From Actinomycetota bacterium (lineage in GTDB: Bacteria > Actinomycetota > Thermoleophilia > Gaiellales > F1-60-MAGs149), in the NCBI GenBank assembly GCA_026392355.1, contig JAPLCF010000028.1, forward strand, positions 50,100 through 114,099: a DNA stretch of 64,000 nucleotides, in the 5' to 3' direction. The notes under the pieces were generated by a model that saw nothing but the letters and a program-made list of their open reading frames with translations, did no database searches and was not told the origin of the DNA. A program made the translations under genes and the position numbers. Below are positions 62,076 to 64,000 of this stretch, in pieces; position 1 is the stretch's first letter; each line of letters opens with the position of its first letter.

Positions 62076-62858
62076 ATGACTACGCCCTTCTCGCTTGCTG
62101 GCCGCACCGCGCTCGTCACCGGTGCTGGCTCCCCGGATGGCATCGGCTTTGCCAGCGCCCGCCTGCTGGCGCAGATGGGAGCGCGCGTGGTGATCACGTC
62201 GACGACGGATCGCATTCATGAGCGCGCGGGCGAGCTTGCTCAGGCCGGCCTCGATGTCGTCAGCACCGCGGGCGACCTCAGCGATGCCGACGAGGCGCGC
62301 GACATCGTCGATAGCGCCGTCGGCGAGCTGGGTCGGCTCGACATCCTCGTCAACAACGCGGGCCTTGGTCAGACGGGCCAGGAGCTCGCCTCCGCGCACC
62401 TCGCCGACTCGCCGTGGGCCGACTGGGAGCGCCAGCTGCAGATCACGCTGCTGACGGCCGTCCACACCACGCGCGCCGCGATCCCCCACATGCGCACGCA
62501 GGAGCACGGTCGCATCGTGATGGTGTCGAGCGTGACCGGCCCGCTCGTCGCGATCGCCGGCAGCAGCGCCTACGCCACCGCCAAGGGCGGCATGGATGGG
62601 CTGATGCGCGCCACCGCACTCGAAGAGGGCCCCAACGGCATCACGTGCAACTCCGTTGCGCCGGGCTGGATCCACACGGCCTCGTCGAGCGACGACGAAG
62701 TTGTGGCCGGCGGGTACACGCCCGTCGGTCGCCCCGGCCGTGCAGCTGAAGTCGCGGCAGTCGTCGGCTTCCTCGCGAGCGACGAGGCGTCGTACGTGAC
62801 GGGCCAGCCGTTCGTCGTCGATGGCGGCAACACCATCCAGGAGATGAAGCTCGGGTGA
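62076..62858 (+). CDS. Short-chain dehydrogenase/reductase (FabG-like)
   Basis: 260 aa classical SDR: TGAGSPDGIGFASARLL cofactor loop, DILVNNAGLGQTG, active-site Ser in VMVSSVTGP and Tyr-x3-Lys in SSAYATAKGG, and VAPGWIHTASSS. It probably reduces a ketone or 3-oxoacyl substrate with NADP. Overlaps the broken amine oxidase by ATGA. Confidence 0.9.
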   Translation: MTTPFSLAGRTALVTGAGSPDGIGFASARLLAQMGARVVITSTTDRIHERAGELAQAGLDVVSTAGDLSDADEARDIVDSAVGELGRLDILVNNAGLGQTGQELASAHLADSPWADWERQLQITLLTAVHTTRAAIPHMRTQEHGRIVMVSSVTGPLVAIAGSSAYATAKGGMDGLMRATALEEGPNGITCNSVAPGWIHTASSSDDEVVAGGYTPVGRPGRAAEVAAVVGFLASDEASYVTGQPFVVDGGNTIQEMKLG

Positions 62859-63900
62859 CGCCCGCCGCGCACGGCACCCATGACGCGATCGTCATCGGCG
62901 CCGGCATCACCGGACTTGCCACGGCATCGCGCATCGTCGCCGCGGGCTACGACGTGCTGATCCTCGAGGCACGCGATCGCGTGGGCGGGCGTCTGCTGAC
63001 GGTGGCGGATGCGGATGGGCACCCGACGATCGACCTCGGCCCGTCGTGGTTCTGGGCCGACGAGCTGCGCGTCCAGGCACTCGTGCGCGAGCTCGACATC
63101 CGCACACATGCTCAGCACATCGCCGGTGACGCGCTGTTTCAGCCCGGCGACGCCGTGCAGCGCATTGCCGGCAACCCTTTCAGGACGGAGCCCAGTCCCT
63201 CGCGCTTGCACTGAGCGAGCGCCTTGGCCCGTCGCTGCGCTTCGACACCCCGGTGGCTGCGGTGCGGGTCGTCGACGACTACGTCGAGGTCGACCACCGC
63301 GAAGGCACGTCGCGCGCCCGCTGCGTCGTCGTTGCCATCCCACCCGCCCTCGCGATCGCGGACATCCGCTTCGAGCCGGGGCTGCCGGACGAGCTCGCCG
63401 ACCTTGCCGCGCGCACGCCCGTCTGGATGGGCGCGATGACGAAGGTCGTCGCCGAATACGCCACGCCGTTCTGGCGCGAACACGGCCTCGCCGGCGCCGC
63501 AATCAGCTACACCGGCCCGCTCCGCGAGCTCCACGACCTTAGTGGCCCGGGAGGCCAATCGGCAGCGCTATTCGGCTTCGCGATGCCGATGGCAGAACCG
63601 CTCGCGCGCGCCGCAATCGTCGACCAGCTCGTGGAGCTGTTCGGGGAGGAGGCACGCAGCCCGCGCGCGCTGCATGTGCAGGACTGGCGCAGCGAACGCT
63701 GGACCTCCCCCGCGCACGTGGAAGCCCTCGGCGATTACGGCACCTACGCCGATCCGAGCTTCCGCCGCGCAATCCACGAGCGCGTCTGGCTCGCCTCGAC
63801 GGAAACGGGGCCCGACCACGCCGGGCACATCGAAGGCGCACTCGCCGCCGCAGAACTCGTCGGCGCAGCCGCCTGCGCTGTCCTCGCTCACCCCAGCTGA
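62855..63900 (+). pseudogene. Flavin amine oxidase broken by an internal deletion and frameshift
   Basis: The N-terminal frame has the FAD motif DAIVIGAGITGLATASRIV, EARDRVGGRLLTV and LGPSWFWADE, then stops at 63214. The C-terminal frame continues with DGAQSLALALSERLG, a VVVAIPPALA strand and the C-terminal FAD-binding RVWLASTETGPDHAGHIEG, ending at 63900. About 80-100 residues of the middle are missing and the frames disagree near 63176-63186. It is probably inactive. Confidence 0.8.
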
Positions 63901-63928
63901 TCAGCCACGGCGCAACGCCGCAGCGGGG

Positions 63929-64000
63929 CTAGCTCTCCCAGTCGAACTCGCCCGAGGCAGTGGTCTCGGACCAGCCGACCTCCTGCGTGGGGTCAACCAG
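63929..64000 (-). CDS. C-terminal end of an unidentified protein (partial)
   Basis: The minus strand reads LVDPTQEVGWSETTASGEF then DWES and a TAG at 63931-63929, entering from the right edge. Acidic tail, no family recognised. It converges on the amine oxidase remnant. Confidence 0.45.
   Translation of the reverse strand: MVDPTQEVGWSETTASGEFDWES

Overview
The window is a high-GC segment from an actinobacterial-type chromosome. The clues are an actinobacterial integration host factor (mihF) next to gmk, the order rpoZ-coaBC, a PyrR-led pyrimidine operon that uses a class 1B PyrD/PyrK pair, many GTG starts and nose-to-tail ATGA/GTGA overlaps. PyrK plus an apparent selenoprotein suggests a deep-branching lineage (Thermoleophilia/Rubrobacteria/Acidimicrobiia-like) rather than Streptomyces or Mycobacterium; this is inference.

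Layout. (1) 1-30259: a large surface-polysaccharide locus. It opens with an unusual sugar module: RfbH-type 3-dehydrase, ThDP carboligase-like enzyme, NeuB-like synthase, HAD phosphatase and SDR. Two GDP-mannose 4,6-dehydratase-family enzymes and a GDP-fucose synthase follow, with about ten glycosyltransferases, two giant GT-C-like membrane proteins, two flippases, methyltransferases and a secreted dimethylformamidase-like protein. (2) 30266-36676: housekeeping genes pheT, pheS, coaBC and rpoZ, with a DUF4234-like membrane protein and a methyltransferase-like protein. (3) 36805-39406: a small toxin-antitoxin/defence-like island (MNT nucleotidyltransferase with partner, HEPN protein with small partner, XRE regulator). 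(4) 39458-42029: a decaying insert (two RmlC-like cupins and a broken GT2) lying between a partial, stop-containing copy of the gmk 3' end and intact gmk. (5) 42026-51947: gmk, mihF and the operon pyrR-pyrB-pyrC-carA-carB-pyrK-pyrD, preceded by a PyrR-binding hairpin and a 12-codon leader ORF. (6) 51957-56227: REP-like palindromes, a 48-bp tandem array and their likely RAYT transposase, among membrane and unknown proteins. (7) 56228-64000: MFS exporter, DUF2252, a SelW-like selenoprotein with an in-frame TGA, YceI, citrate synthase, tRNA-Ala with a truncated copy, an SDR and a broken amine oxidase.

The polysaccharide genes form short operons of alternating direction. They supply activated deoxysugars (GDP-fucose-type and probably a CDP-3,6-dideoxy branched sugar), assemble a glycan on the inner membrane face and flip it. 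The pyr genes from the leader ORF to pyrD all overlap by 1-4 nt, so one PyrR-controlled ribosome site could set output of the whole chain. The most notable items are the selenoprotein, the coupled PyrR leader, the RAYT/REP neighbourhood, the TA island and the gmk-flanked insert.
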